64,000 bases of DNA from Gigaspora margarita (GCA_009809945.1 WTPW01000678.1:206335-270334), one strand, 5' to 3'; positions 1 to 11,421 are shown, counted from the first letter of the stretch. The notes: generated by a model not told the origin, from the letters alone. Numbers and translations are program-made.

Positions 1-1019
1 TAATTCCACAAGCAAAAATTTTTAGAAATCTGCAGATTTTATTCTATATTGTGCATATTACATATAATTTTTTAATTTTCTTATTATGTTTACAAAAATT
101 GCTAAGTTTTTTTGCATATTAAAATAGATATCCTGGTTGATCAAAATTTTTTGACTAACTGAGCTGATGAAATTTTATTGGCTTAGTTGACTTAGCTAAA
201 AAATTTAAAATAAATTACAATTTGATCAATAAACCCTATATCCTACTATATATAATTATTCAATTCAAAATTTATTAAATTAAAGCTGCTAATAAAACTG
301 TTTTGGTTTTTAATTTGCTGAATTTAGTAAAAATATTATTTAATAAATTATTAATCAATTCATATTAGCATAATGCAAATTAAAATTGAAATGAGTATTC
401 AAATTTTCATCACAGTGCATTGATTATATTTGTGATTTGATTATGCAATATTGCAATTTTTAAAATCAAGTTCACATATAAAATATTCATGTTTGGTTAT
501 AATTTTGTAATATTTATTATAGATTAATTCAAGTCTGATAAATAATCAAAAAACAAACAAGAAAAAGTACTATTTTAAGACAACATTATTAGAGAATTTC
601 TAAATTAAAACCAGGAAACCTTATTTTATTTTTCTAATTCAACATAATAAAAATATCATTTAAAAAATCCTGCTTATTTTCAAAATATGCAACTTATTTA
701 TTAATTTTGAAATCTTTTATTAATTGCATTTAATATAATAAGCAGATTTGACTCCATTCATATTGTCACAAAATTCAATCAAAAAGACATGATCACTGAT
801 TAGCAAAGTTTTTAAAAATTGTAATCTATACTATTTTTCTGTTACTACTACTTTTACAGAGGTACTTTACAACCTTTGGCACACTCATACATATTCAATC
901 CAAATTACTTTAATTTTTTTTATTATTTTTTAATTTTAATGGTGAGACCTTGTTCTTATCTTTATTAAATTTAATGGAAACTTTTTTAATTGAAAAAAAT
1001 TTCATAATTTAAATCTAAT
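1..1019. other. A+T-rich stretch without recognisable gene
   Basis: No open frame of useful length and no recognisable domain on either strand. The stretch is dominated by A/T runs and by TTGATCAA-like palindromic words. It may include the 3' untranslated end of the LINE that reads in from the right, but I see no clear poly(A) tail or target duplication to fix that border. Confidence 0.5.
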
Positions 1020-1979
1020 ACTAAGAAAAAAAACTAAGATATATAGCTAGATAAACAAAAGTAGACCTAGTACTTATCTGTGGTCTAAACAAACAAGAGT
1101 AGCCAAGGCTCATCTAGATTTGGTTATTAGTTAATATACTAGAAGGGCGTGTAGAATATTTAATCCAGTGGGGGTACTAGTACTCTATTTTCTAAATTAA
1201 GTTATTTATAATAGAATTATTATTATTAGTTTGGATTATAGATAGCCTGAGTTGAAGAGATATCAAGTTTGTTAAAGCTAAGTATTTGGTTTAAGAAATT
1301 GTTTATAAGGTCTAGTAATAGATTAGTATTTGAACAAGTAACCTAGTGCTAGATATTACTTGCCTGTTGGTATATATAACAAATATTAGGGTATAAGGAA
1401 TATCTTTTATGAAGTATATGTAGAGAAAGAAGCTCATCTAGTAATAACTTTACTCTAAAAGATTTTAGAGTAGAGGATTAAAAGCTATGTGAAAAATTGC
1501 TAATTTTTTGATTATTATTAATGTATAGACATTAAGCATTCCAGTTGATAAGTTGTAAAATTGAGTTCTATTGCTGAAAGCAGTTTTGTGATATCCACTA
1601 TGCAATTATATATACTCTACAGATTGTTCTTATGCTGCAATGAAGAGGAAGTTCTATTGGATAATTATCTGAAGTTGGTGTATATTGAGGATTATATATG
1701 TTGTTTGAATTAAAAATAAGATAAGGTGCTATATGATAATTGCATGCTAGTTGGTCAGCTTTATTGCTGAAGTTGTTATCTTCATGTGCATTTACTTTAT
1801 ACGAAATAATATTAAGATTGTATAATTTAATTAAATTAAATAATATATTCCAGATTGACCAATAGGGTATATTTAGAAAGTTTGAAAGTGGTATAATATT
1901 GATTAAACTTTGAAATTTAGAGATAACTGATTGTGAATTTGTATAATTTGGATAGTACAGTTTCTAGGAGTAGTACTTA

Positions 1980-2345
1980 TTACAGCCAAATTGCAAGTAG
2001 TTCTGCTTTAAATGAGCATGGCAGGACCCCGAAATATACATAGATAGGTCAGGTTAATTATATAGGGTTACTAAAAAAGGAAAGATCTGCAGAAAAAACT
2101 TCAAAAATAAGCAAAAAATTACTATAAATAGAAAAGATCTGCATAAAAAACCTCAAAAATAAGCAAACTCATACCTGATCTATCTATGTATATTTCGGGG
2201 TCCTAGCATGGCCAGAATTTGGATTGTACTTAAAAGGTTTGTATAATATTTTGGTTAGCTAATTGTATTCAACCAATTTCTATAGAGCACTAGAGATTGC
2301 CTAGGTTAATAACAGAATTATCTGTATAAAAGGTAAGTTCTGAGA
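1980..2345 (-). pseudogene. LINE RNase H domain fragment
   Basis: Translating the minus strand gives an RNase H-like start (ELTFYTDNSV, about 2341-2314) and, beyond an inserted 182-bp MITE, the second acidic motif (SFKAELLAI, about 2014-1987). The catalytic Asp of the first motif and the Glu of the second are visible. The residue after the first Asp is Asn where LINE RNase H domains usually have Gly. In-frame stops show that it is non-functional. The reading frame resumes exactly when the MITE and one copy of its 8-bp duplication are ignored, so the MITE arrived after the LINE. Confidence 0.65.
2023..2204. mobile_element. hAT-like MITE, AGGACCCC family, copy 1
   Basis: Terminal inverted repeats begin AGGACCCCGAAATATACATA and end with the complement (TATATTTCGGGGTCCT). 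The perfect 8-bp flanks AGCATGGC at 2015-2022 and 2205-2212 form a target-site duplication, as expected for hAT transposition. The interior holds an imperfect direct duplication of a unit of about 50 bp containing AGATCTGCA and AATAAGCAAA. There is no coding capacity, so mobility would have depended on a transposase in trans. It sits inside the LINE RNase H. Confidence 0.85.
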
Positions 2346-2655
2346 GACTACTATTATAATGTATAAAAGACTAAAGAGTATTATAAGCTTGGCTTGGTTC
2401 AAATATTGGAGGGAGTTGTATAGTAGAAATGTTGAGATTTGGTAGTAGTGGGATATAAATTGGATTTCTAAGTACAATTGAATATATGAGATTTAAAAAA
2501 TTAGCATTTAAATTAACTATTTTGTTAGAAATTAGTCTGCCAAAGAATTTTATAGAATGACTAGTAGGTATTAAAATAGTGCATTTGTTTTTAATTATTT
2601 TAGTATTGAGAGAACAGTTACTGCATAATGATATCCCTTAGTTTGTAAAGGTTTG

Positions 2656-3276
2656 CAGGCAAATTTGTCTGCATAATTACTATAAATATATCTCTAATCT
2701 ACTTTTTTAAGCATTTAAAATATTTAAATAAAATTTAGTATTAAAATATTTGGAAACAAGAATTATATTTTTGAATTATTTAATTTTATATTATAAGACA
2801 AAAAGTTATGTTGCTTATAAACTAAAATATTGAATTTTAAAGAAATTTTTTAACCAAAAAAATAATTTACAATATCTTGGTAAATTCTTTAAATATTGGT
2901 TTTAAAAATATAGTTCCTAATACAATATTATAGTTTATATAAAGGATTACAACTTTCATTATTGCACTTTAAGTGATTTACTTGTAAAACTTAAGACTTA
3001 TATTAGAAGTAAATTTTTTTTATAGATGGAGACATATAAAATTTAAGAAAATCTAAAGAAAAGATTCTATAGTAAAAGTTCTAAAACAAAATCTTTAAAC
3101 TTTTATTACACTAAAGTTTTTTAATAATTTTAAAAAATTTTTATAATTAAGTTGATAAAACAGAACTAATATTATATTTTTTATTTAGAAAGTATATAGC
3201 TAAAGTTAATATTTAAAATTTTATTTAAAAATTTTAAAAATTTAAAATTTATGCAGGCAAATTTGCCTGCATAACA
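2656..3276. mobile_element. Element with palindromic ends (GGCAAATTTGCC type)
   Basis: Both ends carry the same palindromic word: GCAGGCAAATTTGTCTGCAT at the left and GCAGGCAAATTTGCCTGCAT at the right. The interior of about 570 bp is extremely A+T-rich and non-coding. A relative in the opposite orientation lies at about 32756-33305, matching in several interior blocks such as AAAGGATTACAACTTT. The superfamily is unknown to me, and no convincing target duplication was found. Confidence 0.5.
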
Positions 3277-3356
3277 AATTAAGGAATAATAATTGGTAGA
3301 GTTAGATATAAGTTTGTGAATTGTGCTTAAAAAAGACATTGCTAGTGAGTTATTAG

Positions 3357-3533
3357 AGAACCCCAAAATATATATAGATAGATCAGGTTAAATATAAAAT
3401 TACTAAAATAATAAGATCTGCAGAAAAAACCTCAAAAATAAGCAAAAACATTACTAAAAATAGAAAAAATCTGCATAAAATTCCCAAATAAGCAAACTAA
3501 TACCTGACCTATCTATGTATATTTTGGGGTCCT
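3357..3533. mobile_element. hAT-like MITE, AGGACCCC family, copy 2
   Basis: Same terminal repeats and interior as the copy at 2023-2204, beginning AGAACCCCAAAATATA and ending ATTTTGGGGTCCT. The flanking 8-mers differ (GTTATTAG and GCAATGAG), so the target duplication has decayed or the left end was remodelled. It lies in the 3' part of the LINE. Confidence 0.75.
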
Positions 3534-4303
3534 GCAATGAGCTTTGTATATAATAATTTGATTATTTAATAATGTAATAAGCCAAGGTTTGGTATGTTTT
3601 GAGAAGTGACTAGTAGTATAACTATAATAGTTTGTAGAGTGTAAATTTATGTGTGAGTAAATGGTGTATTTATAGAAGTAGCTAGTAATTTTATCTTCTA
3701 TAAAAGTAAACCATTAAGAAGTTCTGCCTTTAGGAATTTTGTATAATCTTGGTGAAATATGTTTCCAATCTAATGAGCATGAATTGTCATATATTGTGAG
3801 CTGATTGAGAAAAGTAAATGATGATACTGAATTGTTTTTAAAAATTATAAATTTAGGATGTGAAGCAAGAATAGATTCCAAAGAAATTGAACTTTCTTTA
3901 ATTACAAAAGAAATGTTGGAATAAGAATTAGGGCTGATTGACTAGTTAAGATATTTAAAAAGCTAAATAATCTTAAAGGTTGTAGTTGATCTATTAGGGC
4001 CATCAATTGTAGAATTAGGATGAGTGAAGATACTAGTAGGTGACCAGGTTATTTTGGAGTTGTTAAACACTAATAAGAGTAGTAATATTTAATAGATTAT
4101 TGCTATTTAATCTGTTAATAAAGTTAAATAGGTAGTGTTGGAGCTGGATATTCCAAATATTTTTAATGTTGTAGATTTGAGGATGGAGTAAAGTGCTAGT
4201 AGAGATTTTGCAGTTAAGTTTGGCTTTATGCTTGATTAATCCTATGTGCTGTGTTAAGATTTTATTACATATTGACTGGCCTAATACAATATTTTGTATT
4301 TGG
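3534..4303 (-). other. LINE remnant without recognisable motif
   Basis: This segment lies between two MITEs, within the span between the LINE RT and RNase H. The minus strand has only short frames and no motif I can name. I treat it as the eroded region linking RT to RNase H, on position alone. Confidence 0.4.
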
Positions 4304-4589
4304 TCAGGTTTCTCAAATTCAAATTAAATCAAATATTGGTTCAATTTGAATTTGATCAAATCAAATTGACCCTGATTTGAATTTAATTTGATTCAAATAT
4401 TTGAATTTGAATTTGATTTGGATTTGAATTTTTAATAGTAATTTTCAAATCAAATCAAATATTTGTTAAATCAAATCAAATTTGACCATATTTGAATTTG
4501 ATCAAAGCAAATATAGTCAAATTTGAATTTGAATTTGATCAAATATTTGAATCAAATATTTGAATATCAAATCAAATTGTGGAACCCTA
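4304..4589. mobile_element. hAT-like MITE, CAAATTTGA family, copy 1
   Basis: 286 bp built almost wholly from the words TCAAAT and ATTTGA, capable of folding on itself. The ends are TCAGGTTTCTC at the left and GTGGAACCCTA at the right. The perfect 8-bp flanks GTATTTGG (4296-4303 and 4590-4597) form a target duplication. Two further copies in inverted orientation lie at 25640-25925 and 29184-29468. It is non-coding. Confidence 0.85.
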
Positions 4590-4646
4590 GTATTTGGTAT
4601 TCTATTGTAAGAATAATAACAATATTAATAATATAGCATACTTAGG

Positions 4647-4822
4647 AGGACTCTGAAATGTACATAGATAGGTCAGGTTAATTATAAAATTACTAAAATA
4701 GAAGATCTGCAGAAAAAAACTTTAAAAATAAGCAAAAAATTACTAAAAATAAAAAAATCTACATAAAACCCCCCAAATAAGCAGACTAATACCTAATCTA
4801 TCTATGTATATTTTGAGGTCCT
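4647..4822. mobile_element. hAT-like MITE, AGGACCCC family, copy 3
   Basis: The ends are AGGACTCTGAAATGTACATA and TATGTATATTTTGAGGTCCT, with the same interior repeats as the other copies. No intact 8-bp duplication can be read. It lies only 57 bp from the CAAATTTGA element and 117 bp from copy 4. Confidence 0.75.
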
Positions 4823-4939
4823 GCTTGAGTATCTGTAATTTGGTTTGTACAAGCAATTTGTATAAGCTAGTTTGATTCAGCAATAATAAATTGGGTTTGT
4901 TATAATTGTTTATTGTTTTAAGTAAACCAACATTCAAGA

Positions 4940-5108
4940 AGGACCCCGAAATATGCATAGATAGGTTAGGTTAATTATAAAATTACTAAAAATAGAAAGA
5001 TCTGCAAAAAAACCTCAAAAATAAGCAAAATATTACTAAAAATAGAAAAGATCTGTATAAAACCCTTCAAAAATAAGCAATCAAATATCTGACAATATTT
5101 TGGAAGTC
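4940..5108. mobile_element. hAT-like MITE, AGGACCCC family, copy 4, damaged right end
   Basis: Begins AGGACCCCGAAATATGCATA and follows the family interior. It lacks about 11 bp of the right terminal repeat (the CTATCTATGT part) and ends in a degenerate GGAAGTC. It interrupts the LINE between the RT catalytic segment and the downstream region. Confidence 0.7.
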
Positions 5109-5189
5109 TATCCAAGAAACTTAAAAGGCTGGTTTGGTAGTTGAAGAGTAAAAGATTGATTGTTATATATAATTGGGTTGTAGTTTTGT

Positions 5190-5711
5190 TGTTTAATATT
5201 GGTTGAAAGTATTAATTTGTTGGATTCAATTGGATGTTTGCCATAGAATAGAAGGATTCTGCAACAGCAAGTATCTTAGAAAGCTCTGTTTGAGATGATG
5301 CTATCCATAAAGTATTATCCATGTATGCTAGTACAAAACATTTGGTTTGTAGATTGTTAGTTGTAAAATTTTTGAGGTTGGTAAGCCAGGATGTTTTAAT
5401 TGTATAACTAGGTGAATTTGAGTATATATAAGAAATAAGAGGATCATAGTAAATCTGCCAAAGAAGAGGTGTTATTGTTTCTCTTTGGTCAATACTATTT
5501 TGAACCTAATAAGGTTGTGTAAGTCCCAAATTGGTAATAATATTGTTTTGTCAATCAGTTAAAATATTAAAAAGAGTATTAACAATATTAATAATCAAAA
5601 GTAAAAATGTAAGAGCATATTCTAGAAGAGTAAAGTTTACAGAGTCATAAGCTTTGCTTATATCTTGTGATAGAAGCCAGATCTCTTTGTAATTGCAGTT
5701 AGCATCTTCTA
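5190..5711 (-). pseudogene. LINE reverse transcriptase, catalytic half
   Basis: The minus strand encodes an RT palm core: QDISKAYDSV (about 5672-5631, motif A with its Asp) and, after a frame change, LLWQIYYDPLISYIYS followed by VLAYMDNTLWIASS (about 5335-5295, motif C). Motif C reads YMDN instead of YMDD, so the second metal-binding Asp is lost. Multiple frame changes make it non-functional. The missing upstream part of the RT resumes at 7554 beyond an inserted element. Confidence 0.75.
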
Positions 5712-5812
5712 AGGTGATTATTCTAATTCTGTGAATTTTTTTTGTCACATATTAAAGTCCTTTAAAAGATTGTATTTATTTGTAAAATTTAATATATAAA
5801 ATATATAATCAA

Positions 5813-6786
5813 GGGTGTGGTGACTTAGGGAAGTTGGTAAGTTGTTACCTCCAAGCGGCAGGTCTAGGGTTCAAATCCTACTGCTGACACTTTAAAAAAT
5901 AGGCCTGTGTTCTAGTAACTGTTTCTCATCGATTGGTTGGGTACATCACCTGTAGGCCTTGGTACACTATCTTTAATGAGAGCTTTCAGATGCACAAAAC
6001 CCAAGAAACCAGGGAAATAGAAACCTATTTGGCAAGTCCTGAGTAAGGAGGTAGCAAAGATCTTTAACAGTGCTACCAAAACCAGAATATCAAAAACTGG
6101 AGCCAGAAAATCAGATGACAGACTCTTGAGGAGGTGTTCACCAATGGCTACCAGTGTTACACTAAAGGAAAAGGACCTATATTCTGGCAGTAGGTACCAA
6201 AAGAAGAAAGCCATATTGACCCTTCTAGGCTAACTGGTTTGGAAGTTTGTTGATTCGGTATAAGGACCAGTAGGATGTTGATGGTGTGTGCTAGGATTGG
6301 AGCAAATCTTGCAAGAGCAGAAGTAGATAATAGTAGCAGTTTAGGCTAATCCCTAGACTGCAAGTAGTCTATCTCAGTAGATATGTAAGTTACTGAAGCA
6401 TAGGTAATACCTGTATAGAACAGGAACTGCTCTACCAGGTGTTCCGTAAGAATAAAGTAGTCCTAAGGGGATTTGTAAAGAATCCAGAACTGATCTTGAC
6501 TGACTAATGTATTGAAAGACTGTACTGGTAATACAAGTAGGATTGGCAGGCAAAGTATAAACCAGAGGGTTTAAATAGGTAACCCCTAGTTGGGTTGCAG
6601 GTATGGCAACTAGTGTAGAACCTTCAGGTGGACTACTTAAATTAGGCAACCAAAAGTTGTACATGTAGCTAGTTGTATCCTCATCAATATAACAAATGTC
6701 AGGGGCCCAAAGAGGCAACCTTGATTCGTTTGCTTGAATAAATATCTTTCTCCAATGTAGAAACTTTGACACAAAAAAATATATAT
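5813..6786 (+). mobile_element. tRNA-headed retroposon (SINE-like) nested in the TIR element
   Basis: The insert starts with a tRNA-like head (5814-5890) containing a B box (GGTTCAAATCC) and ends in a short A run. It is flanked by 12-bp direct repeats ATATATAATCAA (5801-5812 and 6787-6798), the signature of target-primed retroposition. The paralogous TIR element near 21645 shows the empty site. At 974 bp it is long for a SINE, and the origin of its body is unknown. The minus strand has two open stretches (6214-5912, 100 codons; 6772-6374, 132 codons) that I do not recognise. They may be remnants of a captured gene or chance frames. Confidence 0.75.
5814..5890 (+). promoter_or_regulatory. tRNA-like pol III promoter of the nested SINE
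   Basis: The segment has an A-box-like stretch (TGACTTAGGGAAGTTGG) and a canonical B box (GGTTCAAATCC) at normal tRNA spacing. The acceptor-stem ends pair only weakly, so this is a SINE head rather than a functional tRNA gene. Confidence 0.6.
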
Positions 6787-7551
6787 ATATATAATCAATT
6801 TATTATTTAACTGTAAAATTTTTTTATATTTTATATACTACAAAATTTTTTAATAATAAAAGTTAAACCTGTATAATTTATAAGATTTTAAAAGTTATAG
6901 ACTTAATTTTGTGAATATATAAATAAATTGAACAAAGTTTACTAAGTAATATGTTTGTTATGCTAAATTACATATAATATAAAATTTTTACAGAGATTAG
7001 ACAAGATTTTATTAATGGATTATGCATAAAAAATCTTTTTTTTTTCCATGGACCATATATATTGGGACTCTGTGATTCGATTAGGATAATTTTGGTACAA
7101 TTTGAATAATCTTACTGAGATGATTCGAATGATGCCAAAATTATTCAAATTGGATCACAGAGTCATGTGATATACAATCTACAGAAATAGATTTAATCAC
7201 AGCAAATATATTATATTTCTGGATCCTTTAATCCAATTTGGATGATTTTAGCTCTATTAGATTCATCTCAGTGAGGCAATTTGCTGATACCAAAATTATT
7301 CAAATTAGATTACAGGATCATAATATACACTATTCTATATAAATATATTTGATCTTAAAAAATAATAATTTGCCTTATATCTCAGAATATTGTGACCTAA
7401 TTTGGCTAATTTTGGTACCATTAGAATCATCTCAGTGAGATGATTCAAATAATACCAAAATTATCCAAATTGGAATATAGAATTGTAAGATATTATGAAA
7501 ATTATAATCTACAAAATTAGGGATAATCTCTGGAATTCAATATAATCACCT

Positions 7552-7812
7552 TATAAGGTTGTTAAGAATATAAATAGAAATAGAATTACTATTTTCAGGA
7601 AGGGCAACATAGTTATATGGTGAAAGAATAGGGTGTTGTAAAAAAACTTTGTTTAGTCTATTAATAATAATTTTGGTATAGATTTTTTTGGTATGCTCAA
7701 TAAGGCTTATTGGGTATATAAGATTGAAATTACTATCAAAAGTATTGTTTTTTGAAATAGGAAAAATTCTTCCTCTTTTTATTGTTTGGGAATTGAATTT
7801 TGTATAAGGCAT
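7552..7812 (-). pseudogene. LINE reverse transcriptase, N-terminal part
   Basis: The minus strand reads PISLIEHTKKIYTKIIINRL and then LSPYNYVALPENS, matching the RT region just before motif A in LINEs (the PI-L-KI-EKII-RL segment). The frame ends at the TA where the TIR element inserted and continues on the far side at 5709. Confidence 0.75.
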
Positions 7813-8689
7813 CAGTTAAAAAGAGATGCGAGAATAGTAATATCAATTGGGTTATAATGTTTAATCATTTTATAGCCTATGCCTAAAGGACCACAGGCTT
7901 TGTTATTAGGAACCTTTTCTTCTGTTATAGAAAGGGTTGGTGGTATATACTATTTAGACTTAATATATAGAGGTGGATAGTATTGTTGATTCCAGAAGTT
8001 ATAAAATAAATTCTGGTTAATAGGTCTGTATGTGGTCTAGTTATTAAAGTGTAATTGGATATGTTGTTTAATTAGAGTGGAATTAGTTAGTAATAAGTTG
8101 GTTTTGAAGTTTAAAATTTGTAAAATGAACAGGAGGTTGGTAGTGATCAAGTATACTATTTATAGCTTGTGTAGATTTAGTAATAAGAGATTCACATCTT
8201 TTTCAGAGGCTTGAATAATTTGTTATCAGGTAGAAGAGAGGATTCCAGGTGATATGCATGATATATTTGTTTCCAAATACTTTGTGCATGTACAAGCCAT
8301 GTATGAATTTGGTCAGAATTAAGTGATATAAAAAAATTAAGATTGCGCTTTGCTCTTGAGTTGATAAATAAAATATGTGAGTTGATATGAGGTAAATAAA
8401 CAATAGAGTTGCTTTTTAATAGTTTTATAAAATGTTCTAGTTTTTTAAGACCAGTATGAAGTGCAGCACAGTATGGTATATATTTGTGATTGTAACTTTG
8501 TTTACAAGTTTTTTTATTAGGAATCTTTTGAATTGCAGCTTGTATAGTACATTGTTGTATCTTGTGCCAGGTTGTATCAATGCTTTCCTGTATAATAGTT
8601 GAGAGTAGAACATGATTTTTAATAAAAAGTTGGGATAATAAATTAGAATATTCTGTTTATTGATCTGAACTTATTATTTTGTAATTAAA

Positions 8690-9423
8690 AATTCTATGCC
8701 TAATACTAGTATAAAGGCATGGAGATTTGCTATAGGCATTAGGGAATGTCCAGGTTGTCAATAAAATAAGATGGTCACTTAGAGTACTAGTTTAGCTATC
8801 ATTAACATTATAAGAAAGTAGAAATTGTATATTAAATGAATCAGTTCAAATATAGTCTATTTTGCTTTGGTTGATTCTGTTTGACCAGGTATAGTATTGT
8901 TATAATAAGCTCCAATACCAAACATGTTTGAGCAATGTAAAAAATTAATAAGTTTATATTTTGATACTGAACTAGTTGTATTATCATGTGTATTAAACTC
9001 TCCTAAAATTATAGAGTTAGATTAGATTGTTAAGCTGTAAAGTCCAATTAATAACCTGGTTTTGAGTTGATTTCTTTTGTGTGAATAAGTAGATAAAAGA
9101 TAAACTGATATAACACAGAGCTTTATATCACCTTTAAAAAATGAGACTGGATGTGTGTAACAACTATGCACATGTGGTTTAAGATTATTGTGAATCATAA
9201 TAGCAGTACCTTTTTCTGAGCTTTTAGAATTTGTTCAGTAATAGGTAAATAAGTTATTGTGGCAAAAAGAAAGTTTTGTTTTTGATGCAATTTTAGTTTC
9301 AGTAATGCATACAATTGAGATATTATGGTTAATGCAGTAATCTTGCCAAATTTGCCTTTTGGAAGCAATATTAAAGCCTCTAACATTGAGTGTAGCAATT
9401 TTTAGATGTAAATTTTGCAAGAG
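8690..9423 (-). pseudogene. LINE APE-type endonuclease
   Basis: Translation from 9420 begins LKIATLNVRGFN, typical of the exonuclease-endonuclease-phosphatase fold. It continues with CITETKIASK (catalytic Glu), a later segment KTRLLIGLYSL, and LGEFNTHDN (usually G-D-F-N, here Glu for Asp). A stop after 61 codons and several others break it. Its role in an active LINE is to nick the target DNA. Confidence 0.75.
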
Positions 9424-9449
9424 GTTTGATGTGAATGATTTGATTAGTG

Positions 9450-10430
9450 ACTAGTAGTATATAGAATATTGATTAGAAGAGAGTATGATATAGTTAGGAA
9501 GAACTTTATCTTGGGTATTAAGATATACATGTGTTTTTTAAGAGTTGTAATTTTAATAGAGATTTTGAATAATAGTAAAATGAATTTTTGAGTAAATGTT
9601 GTATAAAGGATTGAGTGTTTGTAAAGGTAGCAGAAGTGAGAGATTATGTTTTTTAAGAAATTTATTGTAACAAGGTTCTTCAGAAGAATAAGATAAATTG
9701 ATATTTGAGGATGAATTGGTATTAAGGTTTGGAGTTGTATATAGTTGTAAGTTGGGTATTGGAAAAAGAAGATTATCAGTAAAGATTGGTATTTGAAAAT
9801 TGTTATTGAATGATTTAAGTTCTATATAGCAAAGGGATAGTAAATTTCCAAAAGGTGGAAATATGAAGTGACCTGGTACAAGGTTTTGATATAGGAGATA
9901 AATATGTGCTTTAGTAAAAACATAATCAAGTTGAGGATGTGGTTTAATAGAAATTTTGATATATTGTTTGAATAAAACATAGGGTAATGTTCTAGTATAT
10001 ATTGCAAGAAAGAGCCTATAGTTTGTGGAGAAGGTAGAGTTTGTAGTCTATAATAGTAGAGAAATTTGTTGTAACATGTTGTTGGTTTATATATCTAAAA
10101 AGAGCTAGGATTGGAGCTGATATAGTTTCTGTTATTTAAAGAATTTGTAGGTAGTTCAATTTTTTCATTATTGAAGTCTTTTTCTAATAGGGATTCATTA
10201 TTAATTTCTAATATTAGATAGTTGTTAGAGTTGGTAGCAAAATGGTATTGAAGAAAAGTTGTACTTCAGAAGAAGATGAAGATATGGTATCTAAAGTATT
10301 GTTAATATCTTCTGTAAAGACATTTGCTGCTTTAAGCTCAGTTCTTACAGCTGCACAGGATACCATAGCCTGCTCTGTATGTTGGGTCTAGCCATTATAA
10401 ATCTGGTCTCCGCGTACCAAATTACTTTTA
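9450..10430 (-). other. Upstream (ORF1/5'UTR) region of the LINE
   Basis: Only short minus-strand frames are present and none gives a recognisable Gag-like or zinc-knuckle domain. The base composition is less extreme than the flank beyond 10430, and position suggests the 5' part of the LINE. The border at 10430 is a guess based on this compositional change. Confidence 0.4.
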
Positions 10431-11421
10431 TGTTAACTTACTTGGCAATTAACTTCTATAAAATTAATTAAATAAAAACTAGTTTAAATTATTGAAGCTG
10501 TCTTGTTAAATAAAGCATAAAAATTTTTATACTACTATATCACAATTATTATTGTATTTTTGCTTTGAACTGTACATCGTTTCTGTATTTTTATGTGGTC
10601 TACTCTCTTGGCATTGTTACCAACAAGAATTTGAAATTACAAAAAAGATAAATATTTCAGATTCAGAGAACTAAGATCTTGTTGAATATAAGCACAAAAA
10701 TTTTCATTCAAACTAGCCTAGTATTCTTTAAGATCTTTGCTACATATTGCATAACCTTATATTTTTATGTGGTTTATCTGCTAGCATTGCTAATAGTAAA
10801 AATTTTTGATCAGTAAAAAATAAATTTTAATCAAGGAAACTAAAAACTAAAGGCTTATTAAATGTAAATATAAAGTATCTATCTAAGTTGTCAAGTTGGT
10901 CATATATAGTTTTAAGAAAAAATTTTTACTTATAAAATCAGCTAGCTAATTTTAGAAAAAATCAACTGACTGGGTCAAAAAATTAGCTTAGCTGATTTTT
11001 TAATTTTGGCCAGGATCACTATATTAAAATAAAATTAAAATTTAAATACTAATTACCATTCTAAAAAATTTCACTACTATTTTACTAGCCAATCGGATCT
11101 AAGATCAGATGTAATATGAAGAATGCAAAAAATTAAAACAAAACAAAAAATTATTAATAAATTAACATTTTATCTATGTAACTATTTGTTAGATACTAAT
11201 AAAATGTTTTTCTTATAAATTTTGGTATTAAAAATGCTCTTTTTAACTTATTTTAATAGTGAACCCTAACTCTAATTTAATTTAACAGCAAAAAATTTAG
11301 AAAATTTTTTAAGCTAGTAATGCTTGGGTCATATTGTGTATTATTTTACATTCATATAGTAGGACTTAAGAAACATGTTTTAAAAGCTTAAAAAGATAAC
11401 AGATAATAAATAAAGCTATAT
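10431..11421. other. Non-coding, with a degenerate direct duplication
   Basis: No gene is seen. Two related segments, about 10570-10690 and 10760-10880, share TATTTTTATGTGGT followed by a CATTGYTA word and an A-rich tail, and look like an old tandem duplication with a period near 190 bp. The rest is A+T-rich filler. Confidence 0.4.

Larger units (their letters stand above)
5712..7551. mobile_element. TIR element with TA target duplication, inserted in the LINE RT and carrying a SINE-like insert
   Basis: Terminal repeats AGGTGATTAT and ATAATCACCT are flanked on both sides by TA (5710-5711 and 7552-7553), as in the Tc1/mariner superfamily. When the element and one TA are ignored, the RT frame of the surrounding LINE is continuous, which fixes the borders. 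A second copy of 884 bp lies at 21548-22431. After removing the 986-bp insertion at 5813-6798 this copy is 854 bp. The right half contains three roughly 100-bp palindromic units in tandem (about 7070-7170, 7210-7320, 7380-7490), each centred on the word TGAGATGATTCGAAT or variants. No transposase is encoded. Confidence 0.85.
1020..10430 (-). mobile_element. Decayed non-LTR retrotransposon (LINE), interrupted by later insertions
   Basis: Minus-strand fragments occur in the order expected of an APE-type LINE: upstream region (about 10430-9450), endonuclease (about 9420-8690), reverse transcriptase (about 7812-7554, resuming at 5711-5190) and RNase H (about 2345-1980). All are broken by stops and frameshifts, so the element is dead. 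At least six later insertions lie inside it: 2023-2204, 3357-3533, 4304-4589, 4647-4822, 4940-5108 and 5712-7551, and possibly 2656-3276. Without them the element would be close to 6 kb, normal for a full-length LINE. The outer borders are approximate because no target duplication was found. Confidence 0.8.

Noticed and set aside
5912..6772. Two minus-strand frames of 100 and 132 codons as host genes
   Set aside because: They lie wholly inside the tRNA-headed retroposon, have no recognised domain and no conserved neighbours; kept only as a comment and a finding.
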